In this document: positions 1 to 10,778 of the stretch, in pieces
How the letters are laid out: each line of letters opens with the position of its first letter
Numbering within the stretch: position 1 is the stretch's first letter
NCBI GenBank assembly: GCA_016748015.1
Contig: JAAOMT010000134.1
Coordinates: 1,241,606 to 1,305,605 of the forward strand
Source: Geosiphon pyriformis
Lineage: Eukaryota; Glomeromycota; Glomeromycetes; Archaeosporales; Geosiphonaceae
Reading direction: 5' to 3'
Length of the DNA stretch: 64,000 nucleotides
Made by a program: the position numbers and the translations under genes
Notes under the pieces: generated by a model
Database searches by the model: none
Seen by the model: only the letters and a program-made list of their open reading frames with translations
What the model was told of the DNA's origin: nothing

Positions 1-2053
1 AACATTACTTTTTCTATAGTAATTAATAAAGTTTCAACATGAGAGGGTCTCTCTGTTATTAAAGCAGCTAGACAAAATGTTCTGGCAACATTTCTCTTAA
101 AAAATATTAGTGATAAGCTGTCTTTAGCAGCTTTTGGTTCATTTTTTTCATCTTTGGCTGGTAGTTCTTCTCCAGTCAAAGTTCTTTTAAAAAGACACAT
201 TTGGGTTAGTTCTAGTGTTGTCTCTACTACTTTGAAAAGCCCAAAGATTTTTAATAACAAACCAGTTAACAAGTTAGTCTTTTCTGCTTTCATCACTCCC
301 ATTATTACTTCTACTACTATTGCTTCACAAATGGCCATAAAAGCCAAAAATTCCAAAAAACAGCAGCAGGCAGTTGCAACTGCTATGGTCACACCAAATC
401 TCTTTGTGGTTCTAGATGAGATCTTCGGTAAGATCTCCACAGCAGCAGCCAGCCCTCTTTCTGATATGGATGGCAACAGCAGTGGCATATCTTCCAAGAT
501 GGGCCAAGATCAACCACTGGCTGTGTTGCCTGATATGGTACTCTCTGGCAGATCATTGCCAATCCCAGTAACAAAACAGTCTATCAATCCAAATAATCTC
601 AAAGATTGGGCTGATCAGATAGAAATGGAATCAACTGTCTCTCCTCCAGTTTCTGGTGCTGCAGATGGTGGTGCTTGGGAAAATGTGAATGGTCGTCAGA
701 GGTTCTCTGGTTGGGTGGCCTCAAATCTAGTACCTGGAGCTACATTTAAGATCAAAATGGCCCTGTTTGGTTTCTTGTTTCAGTTACTGCCTGGTTGTAT
801 TGGGCTTAAGTTAGTTTTATGAGATGCTGTTAAGTTGTTCTGTGTGGAATTTGCATCTCAGGAGTGTTTAAATGATGCCACCAAAGTGGCCATCAGGGAT
901 GAAGTGTTTTTAACCATTCTTAAGATTGCATGGTCTTCTGGTGTGGCCTCTGTTTTTTCCTCTTCCTTGTCAGTTGCACTACACAATGTACCTTTGGGTA
1001 TCTTTTTTGATGACATCAAAACTGCTCTTGGTATTTTTGGTGTTGTCACTTCTGTTAAGTTGAAGCCTGCTGGCTTATGACAATATACTGTAGTTAATTT
1101 TAAGGACATTTCTTCTGCTGCTGCTGCTCTCTCTAACTGGTCTGTATTGGTCAGAAAAAATAGTGTTAGGATTTTTTCTGTTGCCAACCAAAAGAAGATT
1201 ATTTTCTCAAGAGATGCATTCAAAACTAAGTTGGTCAATTTTCTATTTGGCTGTACTGCCTTTAAGATAAGCAATTTGGTCTCCCAAGTTGGTGGCTATA
1301 CATGTTTCATTCCTTGCTTTCCTGAATCTTATTAATGTCAATGCTTTGCTGTGGTTACCTTTAATTCTTTGGAATTTCTAAATGTTGCTGTGTTAAAAAC
1401 TGGTATCTTGTAGGGTTGTCAGATCTGGTGGGAAACTTCTGAGTGTTGCCACTGTTACAGGTGTCAAGACTTAGATCATTTGGCTGTAGACTACAAGAAG
1501 TTGTCTCCTCCCACACCCAAACTCTACTCCAACACTTCTGGTGGCCCCAAAATTTTCAAACCTTCGTTTGCTGGATCTAAATCTTATGTCAAGCTGCTGC
1601 TTTTGTGGTTCCTCCTGGTGTTGTTGCTGCTGATATAAACTTGGATCTTGGTGGTCCTTCCAAAACTACACCACCTATGGTGTCTGCTATATCTTTTGTT
1701 CCCAAGTCTGCTGTTGAATCTAGGTTGGCTTTCTTGGAATCTCATCTTAGTGAACTTTCTGTGTTAATAAAATCCTTAGTTAAACCTGTTGGTGCTCTTG
1801 TTGTGTTGGTTACTAAACTGCTGTCTATTCCAACTGCTGTGGATGTATTGGTTAAGAAATGTGTGGATGGTTTGGCTAAGCAAAATAAAGGCTTGGCTGC
1901 TGTTGTTTCTGTGATGCAAAGAAGCATTACACACCTTGAGAAAAGATGTGAACAGGCTGGCTTGGAGGATGGATTAAATGTTGATGACATGGTTGATAAT
2001 AATGATGATAACGATAAAGATTTTTCAGTTTATGATAATACCTTTGATCTTAT

Positions 2054-2720
2054 TGTTACGGGTTGGAGTAACAAGCTAATAAATAGCAAAAGAGAACAGT
2101 ATTGTATGGTAATAGAAATAAACAAAGAAAGAATTACAATAAGGGAGCAAATTGAATAAGTAGGAATTCAATGTGTGTGATCAGTCTCATAAAAATCACA
2201 GTCGCTAATCTTTTCTTAAATCTGAAAGTAAAGGAATAGTCCGTGATTGTCAACAAGATAACACCACTGCTATTATTTTATGCCTCAACTCGGCAATTCT
2301 TAGAATCAATAACAGGTATCGTTGTACTTTTCAATCATTTCTTTATTCAATGAATTACAAGAGCAAGCCAATTGCTTCTCAGGCTAATTCTAACAAATAC
2401 AAATCAAGAAAGGGAAAAGATAAGGTATGTGAATGCCGACAAATAGATACTTGAAGGTAAGAAAAGGGGAATAAGCAATTATGAGAGGAAGTAATTGATA
2501 TTGTTTTATTTTGTTACTTTGATCATGTCTTTCTACAGTTAAGGGAATCATCACTTATATAGCTATCTAAAGTGGTCAACAATCAGGTCAATGATCAGGT
2601 CAATGGTCAGGTCATTGATCAAGTCAATGATCACTATCTAAAAATAGGGTGGCTAATTATATGACATTAGTGGCTAATACATATGATAATTAATAAAAAC
2701 TATGTGTTTCAACCATAACA
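2054..2720 (-). repeat. 3' LTR of gypsy A (667 bp)
   Basis: Starts TGTTACGG and ends ATAACA on the plus strand, so TG..CA in element orientation. The 12-bp repeat has 5 units (2571-2630). The TATA-like box lies on the minus strand near 2558-2565. ORF4 runs about 30 nt into this LTR. Confidence 0.95.
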
Positions 2721-3346
2721 TCATTCTCTCCAAAGAGATTGAGCTCTGGCAAAATCAAACTATTTATGGGATAGTCTATGTGAAGGGTTTTGTCTAACTC
2801 AAAACTAACTAGTTTATTGAAGTCTTTTGTGGATAGAATATATAGTACTTGAGGCAAAATAAGCTTTGTATCTAAGAGACCAAATCTTTGTATTAGAGTT
2901 CTGGCTTTTCTAGCAATAGTTAAAACTCTTGGGACATCCAATTGTATAATGTCCAAAATTTCCACTTGTATCTCTGAAGTTGTTTTCTTCATAAGCTTCA
3001 TGTCTTCTATGATTTCACTAAGATGACCATAGAGTTTTAGTTGTCTTCTATATGACAAGTTTTTGTCTATGGGCAAGATTTCTTGTATTGTTTTTCCAAT
3101 TGTGCTGGAAGATGAAAGTATCACTGCTGTTATACTTTCTAGCAGGTATTTATCCATTTTGTCACCAATTCTTTCTCTTCTGGTAGTTGTTTTCTTTGGT
3201 TTAATAACAGTGTGAGTTCTACTGTTGTCTGTTATAGTGGTTTGTTTTCTGATAGTCAGAGTAGCATTTGGATAGTTCTTGATCCAATACTCATGGAGAG
3301 TATAGAAAGCGTTTTGAATGTTTTGATCCAGGAAATAATTGTTCAT
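2690..3346 (-). CDS. ORF4 of gypsy A: conserved 218-aa protein of unknown function
   Basis: Open frame downstream of integrase, where an env gene would sit in a retrovirus. The first ATG is at 3346; the frame is open back to about 3442 but without an ATG. The same protein is found in copies B and C and, decayed, in Q and D. I see no signal peptide and no clear membrane segment. There is a basic Lys/Arg-rich stretch around residues 40-55 and predicted helical, Leu/Ile-rich sequence after it. The last nine residues and the stop are encoded by the LTR. Conservation of length and frame in several copies argues for a real function. I do not recognise a family, and env is unlikely given the lack of hydrophobic segments. 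Confidence 0.75.
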   Translation of the reverse strand: MNNYFLDQNIQNAFYTLHEYWIKNYPNATLTIRKQTTITDNSRTHTVIKPKKTTTRRERIGDKMDKYLLESITAVILSSSSTIGKTIQEILPIDKNLSYRRQLKLYGHLSEIIEDMKLMKKTTSEIQVEILDIIQLDVPRVLTIARKARTLIQRFGLLDTKLILPQVLYILSTKDFNKLVSFELDKTLHIDYPINSLILPELNLFGENDVMVETHSFY

Positions 3347-3468
3347 GTCGATTGAAGATACCTCTGTTTTGGGAATGGTACATTTATTTATATCTGATTT
3401 TTGCTGATCATTTGGGTTGGTATTACCACAACAGGTAACCAATTAGGTCATTTGTAATATTTCTTGAG

Positions 3469-4701
3469 TCACATGCCATGAACAGAACAATCACTGAATA
3501 TTGTTCCATATTGATCTTGTAAGATATAAGAACCATTGTTCAAAACTTTGTTGACTATAAAGGGTCCTTTCCACCGGCTAAAGAATTTATTACCATAGAC
3601 ATTGTCTCTGTCTGAATGGTATTCCAAAACTAAGTCACCAACACTTAAGAAAAGTGTTTTATAGGTCTTTTTCTTTTTGAGCTTCTCTTGGAACTGTTTT
3701 ATCTTTTTAAAGGCAATTATCCGTGTTTCTACTAATGAGTCAAGAATAGTACCAAGTCTTCTTTGCAAAATGTTCTTGTAATTTCCTATTGTTATTTCTT
3801 TAAAAGGTATTGTTTCTATATCTGTTTCTATTGGTAGAGTTGCCATTTGTCCATAGAGCAGATAAAAGGGTTCATAACTTGTTATGTTATGATTCACAGT
3901 TCTGTAAGCAAACAAAGCTGAAGGCAATACTTTGTCCCATAGGTTGGTTTCTTTACTGGTTTTGGCTAGGATTTCACATAGTGTTTTATTGAAATGTTTC
4001 ACTAGGCCATTTGTTTGGGGGTGATAAGGAGAAGAGAGTTTATGACATATTCCCATTTTTCTACAAAGTTTTTCAACCAGTGTACTGAGAAAAGCTCTTC
4101 CTCTATCAGATAAAAATTCTTTGGGGCAGCCGTGGTAACAGATAATATTTTCATAAATGAAATTGGCAATTGAGACTGCTGTTTGATCTGGGGTGGCTCT
4201 TGCTTCTACCCACTTTGTAAGATAGTCAGTAGCTGTGATAATATATCTGTTGTTATTAGGAGTTACTGTTAAAGGTCCAACAACATCTATACCAATTCTA
4301 TCAAATGGTTGACCAACAGAAATTGGATGGATATCTTCCTTGCAATTGGGTTTTCCTCTTCTTTGGCAGGTATTACAGGTTTTGATGTATTCAGCAATGT
4401 CTTTTCCCAAGGTAGGCCAATAATAGCAAGCTAAAGTTTTCTGAATTGTTTTTGTTTTTCCAAAGTGTCCAGCTAATGGATCAGTGTGCATATTGTAGAT
4501 CACAATTTCTCTTTCATCAAATCTAATGACTCTCTGGGGGCAGTCAGGATCTTTTCTATTTCTTTTATATAACTGGTTCTGGCAAATCAAATAGAAATTT
4601 GATTGTTTGCACAAATGTTCTCTTTGCTGTCAAGTATAGTCTGGCAGGTATTGTCTTTTACCCAAAAATTCTATTAAAGCAGAGTAGTTGTTCAAGCCCA
4701 T
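3469..4701 (-). pseudogene. Integrase of gypsy A, catalytic Glu replaced by Lys
   Basis: Separate ORF starting at ATG 4701, after the protease-RT-RNase H stop. It has an N-terminal HHCC zinc-binding region (His in the HTDPLAGHF stretch, then CNTC) and a D,D35E core. The first Asp is in GIDVVGPL and the second in LSDRGRAF. At the Glu position, 36 residues after the second Asp, the sequence reads NGLVKHF, so the catalytic Glu is Lys. A TGA lies about 29 codons after the ATG, where copy Q has CAA and copy C has CGA. From codon 30 the frame is open to 3469. The stop is premature (CGA to TGA) compared with copy B, which runs seven codons further. The enzyme would insert element cDNA, but this copy should be inactive. 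Confidence 0.9.
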
Positions 4702-4766
4702 TATCGTGTTTGTTTGTGGGGGAGTTACAAATAATTAAGTTGGTTTGGTTTGAGAGGATTTTACTA

Positions 4767-7406
4767 TCACTGGATGGTAAGTCTAAAGAGAGTGTTGGCA
4801 TTTTGATGATTAGCTCCTTTGCGGTGTTGAATGTCATAGTCGAATTCATCCAAGTAGAGTATCTAGTGAGTTATCTGTTTATGTTCCAGGTTTCTTTTGT
4901 TGTGTAGCCAAACCAAAGCTTGGTGATCTGTTACCACCAAAAATTTCACACCCTTAAGATATTTGTCCCAGTAGCTAGTAGTCCAAACTACTGCTAAGCA
5001 TTCTTGCTTAATGACTGAGTAGATCTTTTCTGCTGGTGTGAGAGTTCTACTGGCATATGCTATGGCATGTTCTCTGTTATCTTCATCTTTTTGGGAAAGA
5101 ACAGCACCAAGTCCATAGCCAGATGCATCAGTGTGGAGGATAAAAGGTCGATCCAAATTAGGTTGCATGAGAATGGATTCTGTAACCAGTTTTTCCTTCA
5201 GAATTTCAAATGCTTTTTGTTGATGAGTGCCCCAGTGATAATTGATGTTTTTCCTAAGTAGCTGATTGAGAGGAGCAGCAATTTTGGAGAAATCCTTGAC
5301 AAACTTGTGATAATAAGAGGCCAAACCAAGAAAAGAGCATAGTTCATGAACATTTATTGGTTGTCTAATGTTTTGAACTTTTTCAATTTTGGCTGGATCA
5401 GGAAAGATTCTATCTTTTGTAATAAAATGGCCAAGAAACTGGGTGGATTGACGTCTAAAGAATAATTTGATTGGATTAATCTTGAGACCAGCATTTCTAA
5501 GGAGGTCAAAAACCTTTTGCAAATGTTCAAGGTGTTCATCCCAGTTTTTTGAGTATACCATTATGTCGTCTAAGTAGACTAGAACAAAGTTTTCTTTTAC
5601 TGATTCAAATACTTTGTCCATTAAGTATTGAAAAGTGGAAGGAGCATTTGTAAGACCAAAAGGCATGACTGTGAATTCATAGGTACCATACTTGGTGATG
5701 AAGACAGTTTTCTTTCTGCTTTCTGGATTCATCTCTACTTGCCAGAATCCAGCAGTTAAGTCAATGGTTGAGAAGAAAGCGGCACCATGGAATTGGTCTA
5801 GCATTGCATCAATCTTGGAAAGTGGGTACATGTCTCTTTCAGTAATGGCATTTAATTGGTGATAGTCAACACAAAAGCGTAGGGTTCCCCCTTTCTTGGA
5901 TACCACTACAACTGGAAATGCCCATTCACTCTTGGTTTCCTGTATGAATCCAAGGGTTTTCATTTGGGTTATTTCTTTTTTGATAAACTCATCATTGTGC
6001 TGGTTGAATTGATAGGACTTCAAATGGATGAGGTGGGTTTCTCTGGTAATGATAGTGTGTTGTATCACATGTGTACGTCCAGGAGGTTCACCTTTTTTTG
6101 AGATAACTGGGCTGTTTCTAGCCAGCAGGCTTTCAATGTCTACTTTTCTTTCTTCTGGAGAGAGTTCTCTTTGTTCTACAACCAGTGATTGGATTTTAGG
6201 TGGTTTGTTTTCAAAGGACTTTTGGACTTCTTTTATTTCCTCTCGGGGTATTAAGCTGATTGGTTCCCAATCTTTGTAATAGATCAGACAGGACATGCAT
6301 TCATCACTAGGAGAATACAATGGTTTGTCACACCAGCACCAGGCACAAGGACCATGCCACCAATAACTGTATTTGGCTTTCATGTCTGGCTTTCTGTCAA
6401 AGGTTCTTCTGAGCATGTCATAATAAGGCCAGCAGATCAGCTTGCCATTGACAATGATTTCTTCTTTATCTGTCTTGACATTATCCAGTGGTTTGCAGTT
6501 TCTTCTTGTTCTTCTTGTTCTTCTTCTTCCTCACTTTCTTTATCATCTGATTCGTCTGATTCATTTTCTTCTGGGCTCTGCTTGAGTACTGGGGGAGTTG
6601 TCCAATGGTGACACTTAACCACAATGGGTTTCTCACCACATCTGATGGTTAGTTTACAGAGTTTATAATCAAGCAAAGTCTTTGCTTTCTTGAGCTATTC
6701 ATTGCCAACAATGATGGTGTATTCTTTTGCTTCAGACACTTCCATATCAGTTTCAATGCTGATGCCATTAATGCAAACAGGAATAGCTTTAGCTATGCCA
6801 AGCCCTTTTTTCTTATCACCATGCACATTGGTCATTGGTCGTGTGGATGGTTCATCAATTTTTCTGCCAATTGCTTCAAAAAAGTGTTTGGCAATAACAC
6901 TAACAGATGATCCACTGTTTAGGATCAAATCGATGAAGTAGCCAGCTACTTGGGCTTTACAAATTAGAGGAGTGACATTGCTATTGTCAGCAAGTCCAGC
7001 TTGGCGAGGGCGTTTGTTGGTTTTGGGTGTCTTTTTCTTTGAAATCAGGGATTTGCGAAGATTTTTTCTGAATTGTGGATGGGTCATCAATTGGCCAAAG
7101 GTTATATGCACTGGGGTTTCCATAAGGTCTTTGACAACAGAATAGGGGCCGGATTTTTGTACTATTTCTGGGAGTTCCAACTTTGGCTTTTGGGAGCTCA
7201 TTGTTGTCAGCAGTTGATGTAGAAGCTTTATTGGGATCTAGAACGAAATCAACTTTGTCTTTCTTCTTCTTTCTTGTGGATTCAGAGGGGTTGATTGCTA
7301 ATTCATTCATGTCATGGTCATCATCAGTTAAGTTAAAAGCGTAAAAAGGGTTTTCTTCTGGTTGGCTTGCACTCTCACTCTTTAGAGGTGCGCCTACCAG
7401 TTTAAA
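4767..7406 (-). pseudogene. Protease - reverse transcriptase - RNase H (pol) of gypsy A
   Basis: Entered by a -1 frameshift at the TTTAAAC site (7400-7406). In order it has a Lys-rich linker, an aspartic protease (near 6920; motif reads NSG instead of DSG), a Cys/Trp-rich segment, an RT with the intact YLDD box, and RNase H with HTDASGYGLGAVLSQ. A 20-nt deletion between two AAAGTT repeats near 7190 shifts the frame. A TAG (from TGG) follows the protease near 6695, a second deletion lies near 6480, and another TAG occurs after RNase H near 4865. The conserved family stop TGA is at 4767-4769. The RT/RNase H part (6416-4863) is one open stretch of 517 codons. Confidence 0.92.
7369..7406 (-). promoter_or_regulatory. 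Gag-pol -1 frameshift signal, gypsy A
   Basis: Minus-strand TTTAAAC (7400-7406), read T TTA AAC in the gag frame, lies just before the gag stop. After an 8-nt spacer, GCACCTC can pair with GAG-A-GTGC in a 7-bp stem with one bulged A. Pol continues in the -1 frame. Confidence 0.8.
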
Positions 7407-8947
7407 GGCTGATAAACAGTGGCTTCAACTAGGGGATCCTCTCCAAAAAAATTGATGTTGGCATGATTGGGTCTTTGGTTGGGCACATTGTTGTTGTTGA
7501 TCCTGTTGTTCTGAGCATCATTGTTTCTGGAGACTGGTGAAGGCAGTGGAGGATTGTTGCAATCTCTTGAAAAGTGTCCAGTTAATCTACAGCAATAGCA
7601 TACAGGTGGGCCATGATTTTGCTGTCTTTGATAAGGTGGTTGCTGGGGCTGATTGAAGCATGGTTCAAATCTGGGTCTTTGTGGTTGCTGATTTTCTCTA
7701 ACTGCTTGGGCTAAGAGTTCTAATAACTGGGCAAGATTTGCTGTGAATCTGTCTATTAACTGTTCATTTGGATCTTGAGTGTGAGTGGCAAAAGAAGTAG
7801 CAGCCATTTGAGGGGCAGAAGCCATAACAGGAACAGGAGCAAAAACTGGTAGTGTGGATTCCAAGTGCATCCTTTGGTTATCTTCAATTCTTTGTGCTAA
7901 TTCAATGGCCATATCCATGGTGAGATTATCTTTTAGGGCCAGGAGGGGCCAAAGAGCATACGATAGATCAGTTCTCAATCCTTTTGTGAAGAAGTAAATT
8001 TTCTGCTCTTCTGTCCAATTTTTTCCAGTGTCTACTTGTTTGATTAACTTTTTAATTGCTTTGACATATTCGGTTACAACTTCACCGGGACCTTGGGTTC
8101 TTCTTTCCAATTCCATATGCCATTTTGATATTAATATTAGGGTTCTGAACTTGTTTTCAAACCGGGTAGTAAAAAAAGTGTTGATTTCTCCCACATTTGC
8201 TGGTGTCTATCTAATGATTTTTTGCTGGATGTTGGCATCTGTTTCTTGTGAGAACCAGGTAGCAGGGGATCCTTGAAGGTAGCCACCAACAATTTGGAAC
8301 TTGTACTCATTGTCATATTGATTGGCTGTAGCAGCTCTTTCAAAGTCATTCAACCATTCAATTGGATCTTGTGCATTACCTCTAAATAATGGTATTGGGG
8401 TGTTGTTTCTTCGCCCTAGAGCAGTTTGTATACCTTGGAGGGCAGCCAGAATGTTTGCTTGCATGGAGTCATTAGCCATTGGTTCAGGGGTAACTGTTTG
8501 TGTAGACGAGTTTAATTCGCTTGATAAAAGATCAAAAACAGGGGCAGTTTGGTAGCTTTCTTCTTCTGTTTCAAAGGGAGTTTCAGTTGCTTGATGGGCA
8601 GCAATCCAAATGTGGATTTGATGATTCAGATATTCGAAATCAGGTGGCTGTTGTTCAAAGGTTGCAAAATATAAGAGCTGATTGATACTGTTGTTTCTTT
8701 CTTCAAAGTTGTTTTCAAAATAAGCTTGGTCAAAGTAATAGATTGTATAAGCTGTGTAGGTTTTAGCTGAATGCTCATTCAGGAACCAGTTTCAAAAGTC
8801 TTAGAATTGTCTACTGGATTGTTCTTCAAGGGAGAAACAGATTAAGCAGGAGGGCAGAGGATTAAGTTCAATAAAATCTAGGTCATTTCTGTTGTGTGCT
8901 GCAAAGTGTTCTTCTAATTGCTATGGCAGATATGAGTAATCACCCAT
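7394..8947 (-). pseudogene. Gag of gypsy A, with several nonsense mutations
   Basis: Capsid/nucleocapsid protein that would package element RNA. The frame from ATG 8947 to TAG 7394 is 1554 nt (517 codons plus stop), exactly the length in copies B, Q and R. It has a retrotransposon-gag capsid region in the middle (around EWLNDFERAATANQ and the following Trp-rich stretch), then a Gln/Pro-rich linker and one CCHC zinc knuckle (CYCCRLTGHFSRDC) near 7560-7600. In-frame stops include CAG to TAG and CAA to TAA in the N-terminal part, and TGG to TGA/TAG near 8795 and 8210. Non-functional. Confidence 0.9.
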
Positions 8948-8976
8948 ACAATGAGAGAATAAGTGAATTTTGACAA

Positions 8977-8993
8977 CCTCACAGGGAGCACCA
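8977..8993 (-). promoter_or_regulatory. Primer binding site of gypsy A
   Basis: Minus-strand TGGTGCTCCCTGTGAGG, six bases inside the 5' LTR. TGG pairs with a tRNA CCA end. The rest would match a tRNA whose acceptor stem starts GCTCCCT; I cannot name the tRNA. It does not resemble the usual initiator-Met site (TGGTAGCAG..). Confidence 0.65.
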
Positions 8994-8999
8994 CTTTTA

Positions 9000-9714
9000 T
9001 GTTACGGGTTGGAGTAACAAGCTAACGGATAGCAAGGAAGAACAGTATTGTATGGTGATGGAAATAAACAAAGAAGAAATTACAATAAGGGAGCAAATTA
9101 AATAAGTAGGAATTTAATGTGCGTGATCAGTCTCATAAAAATCACAGTCGCTATTCTTTTCTTAAATCTGAAGGTAGAGAAATAGTTCGTGATTGTCAAC
9201 AAGATAACACTGCTGCTATTATTCTATGCCTCAACTCGGTGATTCTTAGAATCAATAACAGGTATCATTGTACTTTTCAATCATTTCTTTATTCAATGAA
9301 TTACAAAAGCAAGCCAATTGCTTCTCAGACTAATTCTAACAAATACAAATCAAAAAAGGGAAAAGATAAGGTATGTGAATGCCGACAAGTAGATACTTGA
9401 AGGTAAGGAAAGAGGAATAAGTGATTATGAGAGGAAGTAATTGATATTGTTTTATTTCGTTACTTTGATCATGTTTTTCTATAGCTAAGAGAATCATTGC
9501 TTATATAGTTATCTAAAGTGGTCAACAACCAGGTCAACGATTAGGTTAATGATCAGGTCATTGATTAGGTCAATGATCAGATCAATGATCAGGTTAACGG
9601 TCAGGTCATTGATCAGGTCAATAATCACTATCTAAAAATAGAGTGGCTAATTATATGACATCAGTGGCTAATACATGTGATAATTAATAAAAACTATGTG
9701 TTTCAACCATAACA
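9000..9714 (-). repeat. 5' LTR of gypsy A (715 bp)
   Basis: Same boundaries as the 3' LTR (TGTTACGG .. ATAACA). The 12-bp repeat has 9 units (9517-9624). TTAT follows at 9715-9718 and matches 2050-2053. Confidence 0.95.
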
Positions 9715-9859
9715 TTATGATCCACCTATGAGAAGATCAGCCTTCCAGTATCAAATCTAGTCCTGATCAAACTGCTAAGTGGATGAGTAGTATGGTTAAG
9801 AATAGTTATGAGCTTGTTAGCATTATAGGTAAGATGTATAAATTAGAAATGTTTGATAC

Positions 9860-10597
9860 TGTTATAGTTAAAACACATAGTTTTTATTAATTATCACATG
9901 TATTAGCCACTGATGTCATATAATTAGCCACCTTATTTTTAGATAGTGATCAATGACTTGATCATTGACCTGATTATTGATCTGACCGTTGACCTGATCA
10001 TTGACCTGATCATTGACCTGATCAATGACCTGATTATTGACCTGATCATTGACTTGATCATTGACCTGGTCGTTGACCACTTTAGATAGCTATATAAGCG
10101 ATGATTCTCTTAGCTGTAGAAAGACATGATCAAAGTAATAAAATAAACAATATTAATTACTTCCTCTCATAATTGCTTATTCCCCTTTCCTTACCTTCAA
10201 GTATCTACTTGTTGGCATTCACATACCTTATTTTTTTCCCTTCTTGATTTGTATTTGTTAGAATTAGCCTGAGAAGCAATTGGCTTGCTCTTGTAATTCA
10301 TTGAATAAAGAAATGATTGAAAAGTACAATGATACCTGTTATTGATTCTAAGAATCGCCGAGTTGAGGCATAGAATAATAGCAGTGGTGTTATCTTGTTG
10401 ACAATCACGGACTGTTCCTCTACCTTCAGATTTAAGAAAAGATTAGTGACTGTGATTTTTATGAGACTGATCACGCATATTGAATTCCTACTTATTCAAT
10501 TTGCTCCCTTATTGTAATTCCTTCTTTGTTTATTTCCATCACCATACAATACTGTTTTTTCTTGCTATCCGTTAGCTTGTTACTCCAATCCGTAATA
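9860..10597 (+). repeat. Solo gypsy LTR (738 bp) in LINE a
   Basis: Begins TGTTATAG and ends CGTAATA (CA end mutated to TA). It has 11 units of the 12-bp repeat (9950-10081) and TATATAAG at 10091-10098. It is flanked by TSD ATAC on both sides, with LINE a continuing directly. No internal element sequence remains, so this is an LTR-LTR recombination remnant. Confidence 0.95.
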
Positions 10598-10778
10598 ATA
10601 CATTAAGTAGTAAAGGTAGTACTAGCATGTAGTTAGGGCTTTCTACTAAGTGGTTAACTGCATCTTGTAATATTTGTATTATTGGGTGAGCTGGCTTTAT
10701 AAAACTGTCACATTACTGTTGACTTAACTAATAAACAATCAGCATGGCTACACATTAACAAAAAAAATAAAAAAAAAA

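Larger units (their letters stand above)
2054..9714 (-). mobile_element. Ty3/gypsy-like LTR retrotransposon A, complete but defective
   Basis: Minus-strand element with both LTRs (5' LTR 9000-9714, 3' LTR 2054-2720) and a 4-bp TSD TTAT. Gene order on the minus strand is gag, protease-RT-RNase H, integrase, ORF4. It is inserted in the 3' part of LINE a. The LTRs differ by exactly 48 bp, which is four 12-bp repeat units (9 against 5). It is closely related to copy B: both share a TGA near the integrase start and a Lys in place of the catalytic Glu. Confidence 0.95.
1..10632 (+). pseudogene. ORF1-like nucleic-acid-binding protein of LINE copy a, broken
   Basis: Encodes the family's Ser/Thr/Ala-rich N-terminal region, an RRM-like region (about 960-1330) and a tail that should end in an acidic Asp run. 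The zinc knuckle lies near 1446-1490, but its last Asp-Cys reads Asp-Tyr-Lys here. In-frame stops lie at 820-822 (CGA to TGA relative to other copies), 1078-1080 (TGG to TGA) and 1333-1335 (CAA to TAA). A 1-nt deletion near 1587 shifts the frame. The gene is further split by gypsy A and a solo LTR and ends with TAG at 10630-10632. In LINEs, proteins of this kind bind the element RNA. No RT or endonuclease follows. Clearly non-functional. Confidence 0.8.
1..10778 (+). mobile_element. LINE-type ORF1-only retrotransposon, copy a (split by two insertions)
   Basis: Copy of the ~2.44 kb poly(A)-tailed unit, cut at its 5' end by the window edge. Its pieces are 1-2053, 9719-9859 and 10602-10778. The gaps are gypsy A (TSD TTAT at 2050-2053 and 9715-9718) and a solo LTR (TSD ATAC at 9856-9859 and 10598-10601). 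The pieces rejoin in the order of the complete copies e and g. After the ORF1 stop comes a ~130-nt 3' UTR with AATAAA and a poly(A) run near 10760-10778. The 3' flank (from 10779) is integrase sequence of gypsy E, so the unit was inserted into E. Confidence 0.88.

Noticed and set aside
858-1274. Minus-strand open frames of ~150 codons opposite the RRM-like part of ORF1 (also 13871, 18082, 34892, 41810, 57432 and the reverse at 32953)
   Set aside because: They recur opposite every ORF1 copy, have no recognisable motif, and follow the codon bias of the real strand; antisense shadows.
2690-3346. ORF4 as an envelope gene making these elements retrovirus-like
   Set aside because: No signal peptide, membrane anchor, Cys pattern or cleavage site is visible.
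9950-10081. Short regular repeats that could look like a CRISPR array
   Set aside because: Units are 12 bp, directly tandem with no spacers, and lie in LTR promoters of a eukaryotic retroelement.
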